Assembly: GCA_021812905.1 (NCBI GenBank)
Contig: JAKAMM010000126.1
Span: forward strand, 1 to 5,763
DNA from: Chloroflexota bacterium
GTDB taxonomy: Bacteria > Chloroflexota > Anaerolineae > Anaerolineales > Villigracilaceae
Length of the DNA stretch: 5,763 nt
Direction: 5' to 3'
In this document: piece after piece, positions 1-4,829 of the stretch
How the letters are laid out: each line of letters starts with the position of its first letter
How positions within the stretch are numbered: position 1 is the first letter of the stretch
Made by a program: the position numbers and the translations under genes
Notes under the pieces: model-generated
Databases searched by the model: none
Told to the model about the DNA's origin: nothing
What the model saw: the letters and a program-made list of their open reading frames with translations, nothing else

Positions 1-78
1 CTGCATGCAAGTGCAGGTGTCGAGACCCGACGACTCTCTGAGCAGTTTCCTGATTACTTGTCTTCGCGCTGTCTTGTT
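1..78 (-). promoter_or_regulatory. 5' leader of an off-window gene, weakly T-box-like
   Basis: This stretch lies downstream of the leftward promoter at 85-112. It has no start codon with a ribosome binding site, so it is probably untranslated leader. Read on the - strand it contains AAGTAA, then 15 nt after AGTA the hexamer AGAGAG (complement of 34-39), about 40 nt from the predicted transcript start. An AGTA box followed at this distance by AGAGAG is the order seen on the 5' side of Stem I in T-box leaders, which control aminoacyl-tRNA synthetase and amino-acid genes. Against it, the expected distal GGTGNAA-type loop is not seen; a GTCG/CGAC hairpin is there instead. The specifier and antiterminator parts would lie outside the window. 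The T-box reading is weak; the leader reading is better supported. Confidence 0.25.
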
Positions 79-84
79 AGTCTG

Positions 85-112
85 ATTATATACAGTGGGA
101 AATATATGTCAA
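85..112 (-). promoter_or_regulatory. Leftward sigma70-type promoter (divergent from the regulator gene)
   Basis: On the - strand there is a perfect TTGACA -35 box (complement of 107-112), a 16-bp spacer and a perfect TATAAT -10 box (complement of 85-90). Transcription would start near position 78 and run out of the left edge. Its gene is not in the window. It is divergent from the promoter proposed for the response regulator, so the region between about 85 and 200 would be a shared control region. Confidence 0.6.
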
Positions 113-142
113 TCCTTGATTTATGCCTGTTATGCCTCGTAA

Positions 143-195
143 AAAACTCTGTGGTACAAATACATATTGTCATTCCGTCAAAACTTTGTGGTATA
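143..195 (+). promoter_or_regulatory. Pair of 16-bp direct repeats at the regulator promoter
   Basis: Positions 143-158 and 180-195 match at 14 of 16 bases, with the pattern AAAACTyTGTGGTAyA, and begin 37 bp apart. The second copy overlaps the extended -10 element proposed for the response-regulator gene; the first lies just upstream of its -35 box. OmpR/PhoB-family regulators bind direct repeats, so autoregulation is a reasonable inference. The 37-bp spacing is longer than the usual ~11-bp half-site spacing, so this could also be the site of another factor or chance. Confidence 0.3.
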
Positions 196-197
196 TT
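167..197 (+). promoter_or_regulatory. Candidate promoter of the two-component operon
   Basis: A TTGTCA -35-like box (167-172) is followed 19 bp later by TATATT (192-197) preceded by TG-N, that is, an extended -10 element (TGGTATATT, 189-197). Transcription would start near 204, about 20 nt before the ATG at 225. The spacer is slightly long, but an extended -10 can offset this. No better + strand promoter is visible between 85 and 225. Confidence 0.4.
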
Positions 198-224
198 TTA
201 CTTAAGAGCGAAAAGCGAGGAACT

Positions 225-902
225 ATGAACGAACGCATATTAATCATAGAAGACGATCAGGCCATTTTGAAACTTCTGCAACGCGGATTGGCCTACGAAG
301 GCTACACCGTCGACACAGCCACCGATGGCCGAACAGGTTTGATCCTGGCGCGTGACCACACACCTGATATCGTTATCCTCGATTGGATGCTTCCCGGCAT
401 GGACGGCCTCGAGGTCTGCCACCGCCTGCGCACGGGGGGCTCGATCCCGATCTTGATGCTGACCGCCAAAGACACCGTGCAGGATCGCATCCAGGGCCTC
501 GACGCCGGGGCGGACGATTACATGATCAAGCCGTTCAACCTCGACGAGTTGCTGGCGCGTGTGCGCGCTCTTCTGCGCCGCACACAACCTGAGCGCGTTC
601 CGGTGCTGAAATTCGCCGACCTGACCCTCGACACCGGCTCACGCCAGGCAGCACGCGGCAGTCGTCTCGTGGCCTTGACCGCCAAGGAATATGAATTGCT
701 TGAACTCTTCCTTCGTCATCCCAAACAAGTGCTGACGCGTGAAGTCATTTTTGATCGCGTTTGGGGCTATGACTTTGGCGGCGAGAGCAACGTGCTGGAA
801 GTTTACATTCGCTATCTGCGCCAGAAACTGGAAGCCGAGAATGAAGCCCGTCTGATTCATACCGTGCGCGGTGTGGGCTACGTTCTGCGCGAAAATCCCT
901 AA
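225..902 (+). CDS. OmpR/PhoB-family response regulator
   Basis: A 225-residue cytoplasmic transcription factor that should be phosphorylated by the kinase encoded just downstream. The receiver domain spans residues 1-120: acidic pocket E9/D10/D11, phospho-acceptor D53 ([11 protein letters not shown]), T80, switch Y99 and K102 (KPF). A winged-helix DNA-binding domain covers about 128-223, with the [17 protein letters not shown] and TVRGVGYVL signatures of the OmpR/PhoB class. The ATG at 225 is preferred over an upstream in-frame ATG at 123: it has a GCGAGG ribosome-binding site (215-220), it gives the usual family length, and the 34 extra residues resemble no receiver sequence. The target genes cannot be told from sequence. 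The closest style is the MprA/PhoP-like branch, but no specific symbol is justified. Confidence 0.96.
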   Translation: MNERILIIEDDQAILKLLQRGLAYEGYTVDTATDGRTGLILARDHTPDIVILDWMLPGMDGLEVCHRLRTGGSIPILMLTAKDTVQDRIQGLDAGADDYMIKPFNLDELLARVRALLRRTQPERVPVLKFADLTLDTGSRQAARGSRLVALTAKEYELLELFLRHPKQVLTREVIFDRVWGYDFGGESNVLEVYIRYLRQKLEAENEARLIHTVRGVGYVLRENP

Positions 903-905
903 CCT

Positions 906-990
906 TGTCATTGCGAGCCGCTCTTGAGCGAAGCAATCCCTTGCATAAAAGAGGAGACTGCTTCGGGGAAGAACTCCCCTCGCAGTGACA
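906..990. repeat. Palindromic dispersed repeat, copy 1 (inside the two-component operon)
   Basis: An imperfect inverted repeat with left arm 906-938 and right arm 956-990. The ends are TGTCATTGCGAG and CTCGCAGTGACA, and the inner stem is GAAGCAATC against GACTGCTTC. Each arm carries its own small hairpin: CGCTC-TT-GAGCG at 919-930, and GGGGA/TCCCC at 965-979. It fills almost the whole gap between the regulator stop (902) and the kinase start (998). It belongs to the same family as the copy at 3107-3183. Such GTCATTGCGAG...GAAGCAATC elements resemble dispersed, transposase-less palindromic repeats; the mobile (MITE-like) origin is inferred. Confidence 0.85.
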
Positions 991-997
991 TATTTTT

Positions 998-2389
998 ATG
1001 TCCCTCCGCCTTCGCCTTACTCTTCTCTATTCCACACTCGTTGGGGGCATCCTGCTCGTCTTTGGCGCGGCGGTATATATCCTCATTAGCGTTTTGCTTT
1101 TTAATCAGGTAGATAATACCCTCGCCAGCACAGCAAATAAAATAATGCAAGTTACACAGGTCAATTCGGGCGGAGAGATCAATGCCATTGCTCTTCCGCT
1201 TGATATGACCAGCACCGCCTACGTGCAATTATGGGGCACGGATGGAAAACTCAAAACATCTTCACCGACAATTTCACGTTTAACCGTTTCGCTTGACTCT
1301 GTGGGGCTGCGCTGGGGACAACCGATCTATAGAGAAAACACGGTCAGCAGTGCACACCTGCGCGTGTTAAGTATCCCTTTAAAGGTGGGAAATCACAAAG
1401 TTGGCATCCTGCAAGTAGCACTAAATCTAAGTGTTGTGGATACTGCTCGCAGCAGCTTAATCGATACGCTGCTTTTCTCCGCATTGATTGCAGTTGTACT
1501 GGCTGGCATTGGCTCGTGGCTCGTCCTCGGACAAACCCTTGCTCCGCTTGATTCTGTGACTGAAACAGCTGAAGCCATTAACCGCGCCGACGATCTCTCG
1601 CGCCGCATCCCATACAAAGGTCCGCCCAACGACGAGATCGGCAGTCTGATCGAATCGTTTAACCAAACGCTCGAACGCTTGGAAACCCTCTTCACATCCC
1701 AGCAACGCTTGCTGGCAGATGTCAGTCACGAGCTTCGCACTCCGCTAACGGTCATCAAGGGCAACGTGGATTTAATGCGCCGCATGAAACAACTCGACGA
1801 TGAGTCGCTAGCCAGCATCGATCAGGAGGCCGGTCGCCTCACCCGCCTCGTAGGCGGTTTGCTCTTGCTGGCCCAGGCTGAGTCGGGCAAGCTGACCCTC
1901 AACATGCGCCCCGTTGAACTTGATACACTTCTGCTCGAAGTGTTTCAGGAAATGCGCGTGCTGGCAGGAACAAAGGTTCACATGAAAATGGCGGACATCG
2001 ATCAGATCCAAATCACTGGCGACCGCGACCGCTTGAAACAGGTTTTGCTTAATCTCGTTGGCAACGCGATTCAATACACGCCCCAGGGCGGTGACGTTTT
2101 CATGGGACTCGCAAAGATCAGCGACCAGGTTCGCATCATCGTCCGGGACACCGGGCCGGGGATTCCCGCCGAGGATTTGCCTTTCATCTTCGAGCGTTTC
2201 TACCGCGCCGAAAAATCGCGCACGCGTTCCAAAACCAGCGGCTTCGGCCTCGGCCTTTCCATCGCGCAATGGATCGTTGAGAATCACGGGGGGACAATTA
2301 AAGTCGAATCGAAGGAAGGCAAAGGCACGACCTTCGCGATCTGGCTTCCACTTCAATTGCCAGAAAAATTACAAGCGATCAAAAATTAA
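998..2389 (+). CDS. HAMP-domain sensor histidine kinase
   Basis: A 463-residue inner-membrane sensor kinase, the probable partner of the response regulator upstream. TM1 is at about 8-35, an extracytoplasmic sensing region at 36-156 has no recognised fold, and TM2 is at 157-178. A HAMP domain (about 179-232, with P183 and the DEIGSLIESFNQ motif) is followed by the HisKA dimerisation domain with HELRTPL, phospho-acceptor H244. The HATPase domain has an N-box NLVGNAIQYT (352-361, N356), G1 DTGPG (384-388), F-box FIFERFYR (396-403) and G2 GFGLGLS (415-421). All catalytic elements are intact. The ATG at 998 has no Shine-Dalgarno sequence; instead the palindromic repeat ends 7 bp before it. The stop codon overlaps the stop of the convergent transglycosylase gene by 4 bp. 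The stimulus is unknown. Confidence 0.96.
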   Translation: MSLRLRLTLLYSTLVGGILLVFGAAVYILISVLLFNQVDNTLASTANKIMQVTQVNSGGEINAIALPLDMTSTAYVQLWGTDGKLKTSSPTISRLTVSLDSVGLRWGQPIYRENTVSSAHLRVLSIPLKVGNHKVGILQVALNLSVVDTARSSLIDTLLFSALIAVVLAGIGSWLVLGQTLAPLDSVTETAEAINRADDLSRRIPYKGPPNDEIGSLIESFNQTLERLETLFTSQQRLLADVSHELRTPLTVIKGNVDLMRRMKQLDDESLASIDQEAGRLTRLVGGLLLLAQAESGKLTLNMRPVELDTLLLEVFQEMRVLAGTKVHMKMADIDQIQITGDRDRLKQVLLNLVGNAIQYTPQGGDVFMGLAKISDQVRIIVRDTGPGIPAEDLPFIFERFYRAEKSRTRSKTSGFGLGLSIAQWIVENHGGTIKVESKEGKGTTFAIWLPLQLPEKLQAIKN

Positions 2390-3057
2390 TTTAGTCCCAA
2401 TCTAATTTTTGCCTGACGGCATAAACTTGCACCGCCCGCGTTTAGCCATTCATTCAAACGCAGACTTTCGCTTAAACCTTGCACTGCATCCGAATAAATC
2501 CCCTCGCCCCAATAAATATATCGGAGGGTTTCTGCATGTCGGACTCCGCTTGCGATGAGGCTAATGCCGCCATTATATCCAGCCAGTGCTAAATTTATTT
2601 GTCCATTTGCCGTATCCAGAGAACGTTTGAGATAAGCCAATCCACGCGCTGCATTCGTATCAGGATCGTACGGATTGTCCGTGATGAAGAAATGAAACGG
2701 CATGACTTGAAACAGTCCCATCGCCCCGGCGCTGGAGCGCGCAAAAGGATTCCCGCAGGATTCGATCTGCATGATAACGGCGACCAGGTTCGGGTCGAGG
2801 TTTGAGGCGCTTGCCCATCTCAAAATGGACACGGACCAATGATCCACTTCGGGCGTGAAGAGCGGAGCCAGATTCGCATTTGTCGTTTGACGAGTGGTCG
2901 CTTGCGTGGGAATATTCGCAGCGAAGAGCGCCAGCAACAATCCGACAAAAAGAACCGCCAGCGGTGGAAGCACAAATGGAGATAAACAGCCGCTGCCTTC
3001 TTGTTGGTTGGCCGCGGCTGTTTGCTGATTATTTTGATTGTGACGAGCGCGGGGCAT
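2386..3057 (-). CDS. Membrane-anchored SLT-type lytic transglycosylase
   Basis: A 223-residue protein predicted to cleave the MurNAc-GlcNAc bond of peptidoglycan outside the membrane. A short polar Asn/Gln-rich cytoplasmic N-terminus is followed by one hydrophobic helix (about 28-48), a low-complexity Thr/Asn linker (51-68), then the lysozyme-like domain (about 75-200). Family motifs are clear: catalytic E99 in QIES, GAMGLFQVMP (111-120) and AGYNGG (158-163). The ATG at 3057 is supported by AAAGGA six bases upstream. It lies downstream of the four-helix membrane protein gene on the same strand, 135 bp away with a palindromic repeat between, so co-transcription is likely but not proven. Possible roles are cell-wall turnover or making space for an envelope complex; small SLT proteins also occur in conjugation loci, but no transfer gene is visible here. 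Confidence 0.9.
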   Translation of the reverse strand: MPRARHNQNNQQTAAANQQEGSGCLSPFVLPPLAVLFVGLLLALFAANIPTQATTRQTTNANLAPLFTPEVDHWSVSILRWASASNLDPNLVAVIMQIESCGNPFARSSAGAMGLFQVMPFHFFITDNPYDPDTNAARGLAYLKRSLDTANGQINLALAGYNGGISLIASGVRHAETLRYIYWGEGIYSDAVQGLSESLRLNEWLNAGGASLCRQAKIRLGLN

Positions 3058-3067
3058 AGGTTTTCCT

Positions 3068-3082
3068 TTAAACCGGGTTTAA
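3068..3082. promoter_or_regulatory. 15-bp inverted repeat before the transglycosylase gene
   Basis: TTAAACC-G-GGTTTAA is a perfect inverted repeat around one central base. It lies 11-25 bp upstream of the ATG at 3057 and overlaps the proposed ribosome-binding site (3064-3069). It could be an operator, or an RNA hairpin that hides the ribosome-binding site. A short AT-rich palindrome can also arise by chance, and no promoter is clear next to it. Confidence 0.25.
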
Positions 3083-3106
3083 GAAAACCGCGTCGATTAA
3101 TTTTTC

Positions 3107-3183
3107 ATGTCATTGCAAGTCTTCGAGAAGCAATCTGTTAATAACAGGGGATTGCTTCGCCGCAGAACGGCTCGCAATGACAT
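3107..3183. repeat. Palindromic dispersed repeat, copy 2
   Basis: The ends ATGTCATTGC and GCAATGACAT are perfectly complementary. Inside is a second stem, AAGCAATC (3128-3135) against GATTGCTT (3150-3157). It encloses a central hairpin CTGTT-AAT-AACAG (3135-3147; base 3135 can belong to either stem), with a right side hairpin GCCG-CAGAA-CGGC (3159-3171) and a short left one within 3121-3130. It is related to copy 1 (906-990) in its ends and inner stem but not in its side hairpins. It occupies the gap between the membrane-protein gene and the transglycosylase gene, so it would be transcribed as a folded RNA if the two are co-transcribed. Confidence 0.85.
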
Positions 3184-3192
3184 AAAGCTATT

Positions 3193-3966
3193 TTACTGCT
3201 TACGCGCTTCTCCATCGTACGGCGAAGGCGGCCCAACGAAGGACATGTTGTGATACGTTGGCTCGGGGCGGTCATATTGAGTTGATGGCGTCGGATTCGG
3301 CGCGGGACGATAAGACTGGGCCTGAACCGGCCGCGGCAGGGATGAAGCGGGCCGCGAGATCGGTTGCGATGACGCGACGGGTCGCGGTTGCTGCATCACA
3401 GGCCGCTGACTTTGCGCCGCCCCAACTTCAGCCGTGGAAAAAAGATTGTCGCCGGAAAGCGAGAACGTACCGATGATCAAAACGCGGATCAACCAGACCA
3501 TGACCGCCACAAAGATCGGCACCACTTTGGTCATTGTGGCCGCGCTGAGCACTGCGGTTCCCGTCGCGCTGGGATGGTTGATAATGGCGACAGATACGCC
3601 CCACCAGGTCAGCGTGGCGTTGAAACCAGCCGCCAGCAGCCACGCGCCGAACAGATACCAAACTTCGGCGGGTTCATCGCGGCCCTGTTGCGGAGTGAAG
3701 ATGCGGGCGATACCGGCAAAGTCAATGCCGCAGAACGCGATGGCGAGGATGGTCGCCCAACGGAAACCGGCAAAGGCCAGGTTACCGAGCACATCTGCAA
3801 GAGCAAACTGTGTGGTGCTAAAGTTGAAGACTTCGAAGGCCAGCAGGGCGCCGATGATCATCAGCCCCCAGGCCGCGCCTCGATTGAACTGGCGGCCATG
3901 CGTGAGGTCACGCCAGAACTTTGCCAGACCGTCCCCTACGCTGCGTGTTGGACGATAAATGTTCAT
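3193..3966 (-). CDS. Unrecognised four-helix membrane protein with Pro/Gln-rich tail
   Basis: I do not recognise the family. The 257-residue product has a basic N-terminus (1-30), then four hydrophobic segments at about 33-50, 60-80, 103-128 and 148-168, and a low-complexity Pro/Gln/Ser-rich tail from about 185 to the end. With four helices, both ends would be on the same side, and the basic N-terminus favours the cytoplasm. No catalytic motif or transporter signature is visible. The ATG at 3966 is well supported by AAAGGAGG (complement of 3973-3980) and by a perfect-consensus promoter about 25 nt further upstream. A palindromic operator in that promoter indicates tight repression, possibly by LexA. 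The next gene on this strand is the lytic transglycosylase, so an envelope or cell-wall role is possible, but this is inference from context only. Confidence 0.85.
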   Translation of the reverse strand: MNIYRPTRSVGDGLAKFWRDLTHGRQFNRGAAWGLMIIGALLAFEVFNFSTTQFALADVLGNLAFAGFRWATILAIAFCGIDFAGIARIFTPQQGRDEPAEVWYLFGAWLLAAGFNATLTWWGVSVAIINHPSATGTAVLSAATMTKVVPIFVAVMVWLIRVLIIGTFSLSGDNLFSTAEVGAAQSQRPVMQQPRPVASSQPISRPASSLPRPVQAQSYRPAPNPTPSTQYDRPEPTYHNMSFVGPPSPYDGEARKQ

Positions 3967-3997
3967 TTCTGCCTCCTTTGAGGTTACAGATAGGCAG

Positions 3998-4027
3998 ATT
4001 ATAGAACAATTGTTCTAGTTTTGTCAA
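3998..4027 (-). promoter_or_regulatory. Perfect-consensus sigma70-type promoter of the membrane-protein gene
   Basis: On the - strand there is TTGACA (complement of 4022-4027), an 18-bp spacer and TATAAT (complement of 3998-4003), both exact consensus. Transcription would start near 3991 and give a leader of about 25 nt that carries the AAAGGAGG ribosome-binding site. The spacer contains the palindrome at 4002-4017, so a bound repressor would block RNA polymerase directly. Confidence 0.8.
4002..4017. promoter_or_regulatory. 16-bp palindromic operator, LexA-box-like (GAAC-AATT-GTTC)
   Basis: TAGAACAATTGTTCTA is a perfect 16-bp palindrome filling most of the promoter spacer and touching the -10 box. 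Its core GAAC-N4-GTTC is the known recognition pattern of LexA in Gram-positive bacteria, and a similar pattern is described in Chloroflexi. What is seen is the palindrome and its position; LexA as the binder is inferred. Another dimeric repressor with a palindromic site (TetR or MarR type, for example) could bind it instead. Confidence 0.6.
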
Positions 4028-4047
4028 GGGGTAAATTTTCTGCAATC

Positions 4048-4076
4048 ACCTCCAAGATTTTTAAAATCTCGGAGGT
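4048..4076 (-). terminator. Hairpin terminator of the chelatase-like/nucleotidyltransferase unit
   Basis: ACCTCC (4048-4053) pairs with GGAGGT (4071-4076), and AGATTT (4055-4060) pairs with AAATCT (4064-4069). There is one mismatch between the two stems and a 3-base loop. On the - strand it begins 5 bases after the stop of the duplicated chelatase tail and just before the next gene's promoter, where a terminator is expected. No strict U-run follows at once on the - strand, so it may act as a 3'-end stabiliser or a leaky terminator. Confidence 0.6.
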
Positions 4077-4081
4077 ATTTC

Positions 4082-4129
4082 TCACTTCTTCATCGGCCTC
4101 GCCATTTCATCTTTCACGGCGTGATGCAA
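4082..4129 (-). pseudogene. Remnant of the 3' end of a chelatase-D-like gene
   Basis: Read on the - strand this encodes the peptide LHHAVKDEMARPMKK followed by TGA. It is nearly the same as the true C-terminus of the upstream VWA gene (LYHAVKDEMARPMKK, then TAG). Over 46 bp (4084-4129 against 4832-4877) 42 bases agree. Three of the four differences are silent in this frame and one changes His to Tyr. The remnant has no start codon of its own and begins about 7 bp after the nucleotidyltransferase stop. It sits 5 bp before the terminator hairpin, as the end of an intact gene would, so it is probably the original end of the chelatase-like gene. Confidence 0.75.
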
Positions 4130-4136
4130 GAATATA

Positions 4137-4817
4137 CTATTTCGCATCCGGCGGCATCTCCTGCTCTTTCTTTCCGATGAAGATAAGCGATTCCAAGTCT
4201 TCGCTGTCATCGGGCGCGTAACGCGCCACAACTGCGCGGACTTCGTCCAAATCCGAATCAGAGGCCCAGCCAAGCATTGTCCCTAAATCGCCCAGGTCGC
4301 GCGCACGCTGCGCCTCCATTTTCATCATAATGAGGTAGGGCAATTTTAGAACAGGATACCCGGCGGGATCTTGCCCTGTATGAGTCAACGCTTTTTTGAG
4401 CCATGCATAATTACCGAAAATAACATCCAGTTCTGTTCCGTCTGGCGAAAGCATTAAATAACCGGGCACTGCCAGGCGGGAAATAACGCGATAGCCCGCC
4501 TGTTCAAGTCGTTTGACAACAGCAGCGCCATCGCTTTGATGAACAAGAATATCCAAATCTTTAGTCACACGCTCAGGCATGTAGGCGCGCGTCGCGACTC
4601 CGCCCACGATTGCCCAGTCAATTCCTTTTAAGATGGGGCGCAAATCGGGCCAGGGGTTCATGGCTGTTCTCCTTCGCATAAATTCATGGCTGCTACCCGT
4701 GCCGGGCTTTCCGTTTCGCAACAGCATATCAATCATAAAACGCCGCTTTTGGCGCGGCGTGAGATTGCCGTCTGGCGCAATCTTTGCAATGGATGGAGGC
4801 ACGGACAGGTTGGTCAT
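4137..4817 (-). CDS. Small nucleotidyltransferase-fold (pol beta superfamily) protein
   Basis: Up to 226 residues, cytoplasmic. The minimal nucleotidyltransferase core is visible: IVGGVATRAY (70-79) with G72-G73, then KDLDIL (86-91) with the metal-binding pair D87 and D89, and a third candidate acid D131 in ELDVIFG. The style recalls MNT/AbiEii-like proteins and may transfer a nucleotide to a protein, RNA or small molecule; the substrate is unknown. The start is uncertain. ATG 4817 lies 12 bp after the chelatase-like stop but lacks a ribosome-binding site, whereas ATG 4661 has AAGGAG at a 7-nt spacing and would give 174 residues that still hold the whole core. The long form is listed because the frame stays open and protein-like. 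No antitoxin partner is visible. The gene lies between two copies of the neighbour's 3' tail, a sign of insertion. Confidence 0.8.
   Translation of the reverse strand: MTNLSVPPSIAKIAPDGNLTPRQKRRFMIDMLLRNGKPGTGSSHEFMRRRTAMNPWPDLRPILKGIDWAIVGGVATRAYMPERVTKDLDILVHQSDGAAVVKRLEQAGYRVISRLAVPGYLMLSPDGTELDVIFGNYAWLKKALTHTGQDPAGYPVLKLPYLIMMKMEAQRARDLGDLGTMLGWASDSDLDEVRAVVARYAPDDSEDLESLIFIGKKEQEMPPDAK
4669..4674 (-). promoter_or_regulatory. Strong internal ribosome-binding site (alternative nucleotidyltransferase start)
   Basis: AAGGAG on the - strand lies 7 bases before the ATG at 4661, which is codon 53 of the long reading frame. It falls on a CGA-AGG-AGA run of arginine codons, which are uncommon elsewhere in this gene. 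It either marks the real start of a 174-residue protein or permits a second, shorter product. Confidence 0.5.
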
Positions 4818-4829
4818 GGGTCTATCTTA

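Noticed and set aside
1..80. A tRNA gene at the left edge
   Set aside because: Neither strand shows a GGTTCRAATCC-type T arm or an acceptor stem with an anticodon arm in register.
123..224. Upstream in-frame start for the response regulator (ATG 123)
   Set aside because: No ribosome-binding site before it, it lies upstream of the candidate promoter, and it would add 34 residues unlike any receiver domain. ATG 225 has GCGAGG and gives the normal length.
908..1228. 106-aa - strand frame across the repeat and the kinase start
   Set aside because: It crosses the palindromic repeat and kinase TM1, with no ribosome-binding site or domain.
1808..2356. 182-aa - strand frame opposite the kinase catalytic region
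   Set aside because: It is antisense to conserved H-, N-, G1 and G2-box sequence and has no features of its own.
906..3183. A composite transposon bounded by the two palindromic repeats
   Set aside because: The DNA between them holds the kinase and transglycosylase genes with no transposase, and the repeats are better explained as independent dispersed copies.
3388..3981. Long + strand reading frames (197 aa, and 174 aa at 3434-3958) opposite the membrane-protein gene
   Set aside because: No ribosome-binding site or recognisable domain. The opposite strand has a consensus promoter, AAAGGAGG and clear membrane helices, so these are shadows.
4137..4817. Composition shift marking the nucleotidyltransferase gene as foreign
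   Set aside because: Hand counts of 60-base samples inside it ranged from about 40% to 60% G+C, and the neighbouring VWA gene from about 50% to 65%. The ranges overlap too much to support a claim.
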